From contig CAWJAY010000026.1 of the NCBI GenBank assembly GCA_963840925.1, positions 1 to 64,000 of the forward strand: 64,000 bases of DNA. Reading direction: 5' to 3'. The DNA is from DATAOG01 sp963840925 (GTDB taxonomy: Bacteria > Pseudomonadota > Alphaproteobacteria > Geminicoccales > Geminicoccaceae). The position numbers were made by a program, and so were the translations under genes. Numbering within the stretch: the first letter of the stretch is position 1; the number at the start of each line of letters is the position of its first letter. This document shows positions 63,222-64,000 of this stretch, in pieces. Under the pieces are notes generated by a model. That model was given only the letters and a program-made list of their open reading frames with translations. It was not told the DNA's origin and did not search any database.

Positions 63222-64000
63222 AAGAGCATCGCCAGCGGGTCTTCGATGTAGCCCTTGAAGGCCTGGAGCAGCTCGGCGCCGATCGCGCCATCGAGAACCC
63301 GGTGGTCGATCGAGAGCGTGACGGTCATCATCGTCGCGCTTGCGAGCGCGCCGTCCTTGATCACCGGCCTCTGCTCGCCGGCGCCAATCGCGAAAATCGA
63401 GGCCTGGGGCGGGTTGATCACCGCCTGGAAGTCGCGGACGCCAAACATGCCGAGGTTCGAGATCGACAGGCTGCCGCCCTGGTATTCCTCGGGCTTCAGC
63501 TTCATGCCGCCGGGATCGCGGGCGCGCGCCGCGAGATCGCGCATCTCGTTCGAGATGACGGAGAGCCCCTTGTGGTCGGCGTTGCGGATCACCGGCGTGA
63601 CCAGGCCGTCCTGGATCGCGACCGCGACGCCGATGTCGACGTCGCGATAGAGGTAGATCTTGTCGCCGCCGAACGAGGCGTTGGCCTTGGGCACCTTGCG
63701 CAGCGCGAGCGCTGCCGCCTTGATCACGAAGTCGTTGACCGAAAGCTTGTAGTCGGCGCCGGCGCGCCCGTTCAGCTCCTCGCGGAGCTTGAGCAGCGCG
63801 TCCAGCTCGCAGTCCATGCTGAGGTAGAAGTGGGGAATCGTCTGCTTGGCCTCGGTCAGCCGGCGCGCGATCACCTTGCGCATGTTGGACAGCGGCTGCT
63901 CGGTGACCGCCGCGGCCAGCGGCGGGGCCGCGGGCATCGGCATCGGCGCTGGCGCGGGGCCTGGCGCTGCCGGCGTTGTCGGGCGCGCGGCCGCGGCCGG
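63218..64000 (-). CDS. pdhC: Dihydrolipoamide acetyltransferase (E2), C-terminal part, cut by window edge
   Basis: The part seen is the catalytic domain with Pro/Ala linker (PTTPAAPGPAPAP) at the window edge. The conserved start NMRKVIARRLTEAKQTIPHFYLSMDCELDALL, INPPQASIFAIGAGEQRP and the active-site DHRVLDGAIGAELLQAFKGYIE are present, with His and Asp as in all E2s. The lipoyl and E1-binding domains lie beyond 64000. E2 transfers acetyl groups from lipoamide to CoA; it uses LipA and LpdA encoded downstream. Confidence 0.93.
   Translation of the reverse strand, partial: PAAAARPTTPAAPGPAPAPMPMPAAPPLAAAVTEQPLSNMRKVIARRLTEAKQTIPHFYLSMDCELDALLKLREELNGRAGADYKLSVNDFVIKAAALALRKVPKANASFGGDKIYLYRDVDIGVAVAIQDGLVTPVIRNADHKGLSVISNEMRDLAARARDPGGMKLKPEEYQGGSLSISNLGMFGVRDFQAVINPPQASIFAIGAGEQRPVIKDGALASATMMTVTLSIDHRVLDGAIGAELLQAFKGYIEDPLAMLL

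Overview
The window reads as chromosomal DNA of a high-GC alphaproteobacterium, possibly Rhodospirillales-like (an inference from gene content). Supporting signs are the pyruvate dehydrogenase E2 / lpdA / lipA / Coq10-type gene order at the right end, a class I PHA synthase, pqiABC, DUF1326 and DUF29 proteins, and many ATGA/GTGA translational overlaps. I see no rRNA, convincing tRNA or CRISPR array.

Layout. 0-1.6 kb: 3' part of aspS and an orphan DUF1902 (HicB-like) gene. 1.7-5.0 kb: a decayed gene, then an IS630 copy split by an IS110 element of the IS1111 type. 5.1-8.6 kb: rnd, a sugar epimerase/reductase-like gene, and a holin-family / DUF3618-DUF892 pair. 8.6-13.3 kb: pdxY and an AceE-like transketolase, a cyclic-nucleotide-binding protein, a 24-aa protein and a cupin. 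13.3-17.7 kb: IS256 remnant, methyltransferase, intact IS1182. 17.7-21.6 kb: three lipoprotein genes, two with LssY C-terminal domains and one hydrolase. 21.9-26.7 kb: arsenic island (aqpS-arsC-arsR and arsM-arsR) enclosing a sulfite dehydrogenase pair. 27-36 kb: phaC facing a CUT1-type ABC operon with two unlike ATPases and two coiled-coil membrane proteins. 36.7-41 kb: SDR, DUF1326, HicB, an isopropylmalate-dehydrogenase-like enzyme, aroQ, aroE. 41-44.6 kb: pqiABC. 44.7-58.3 kb: a catabolic cluster (DUF1185, enamidase-like amidohydrolase, hydantoinase A/B, Fe-ADH, enolase-superfamily dehydratase, beta-hydroxyacid dehydrogenase, Zn-ADH, aldo/keto reductase), a fatty acid desaturase and an aspartoacylase-like gene. 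58.4-64 kb: two antitoxin genes with no toxin, then a Coq10-like gene, lipA, lpdA, two DUF29 genes and pdhC, the last running off the right edge.

Many genes before about 29 kb carry single-base frameshifts, often at C/G runs, even in normally essential aspS and in lipoprotein, arsenic and PHA genes. Beyond 29 kb most genes are intact (pqiB and vapB are exceptions). This looks mainly like consensus error in the assembly, so such genes are annotated as one gene across the shift.

Most interesting signals: a candidate bridge RNA in the long right end of the IS1111-type element, with 9-10 base matches to its own left junction; two DUF29 genes coupled inside the pyruvate dehydrogenase operon; an ABC transporter whose two ATPases lack complementary catalytic motifs; twin LssY_C lipoproteins with a lipoprotein hydrolase; and a two-module dispersed repeat that supplies the C-terminus of the arsenic aquaporin.
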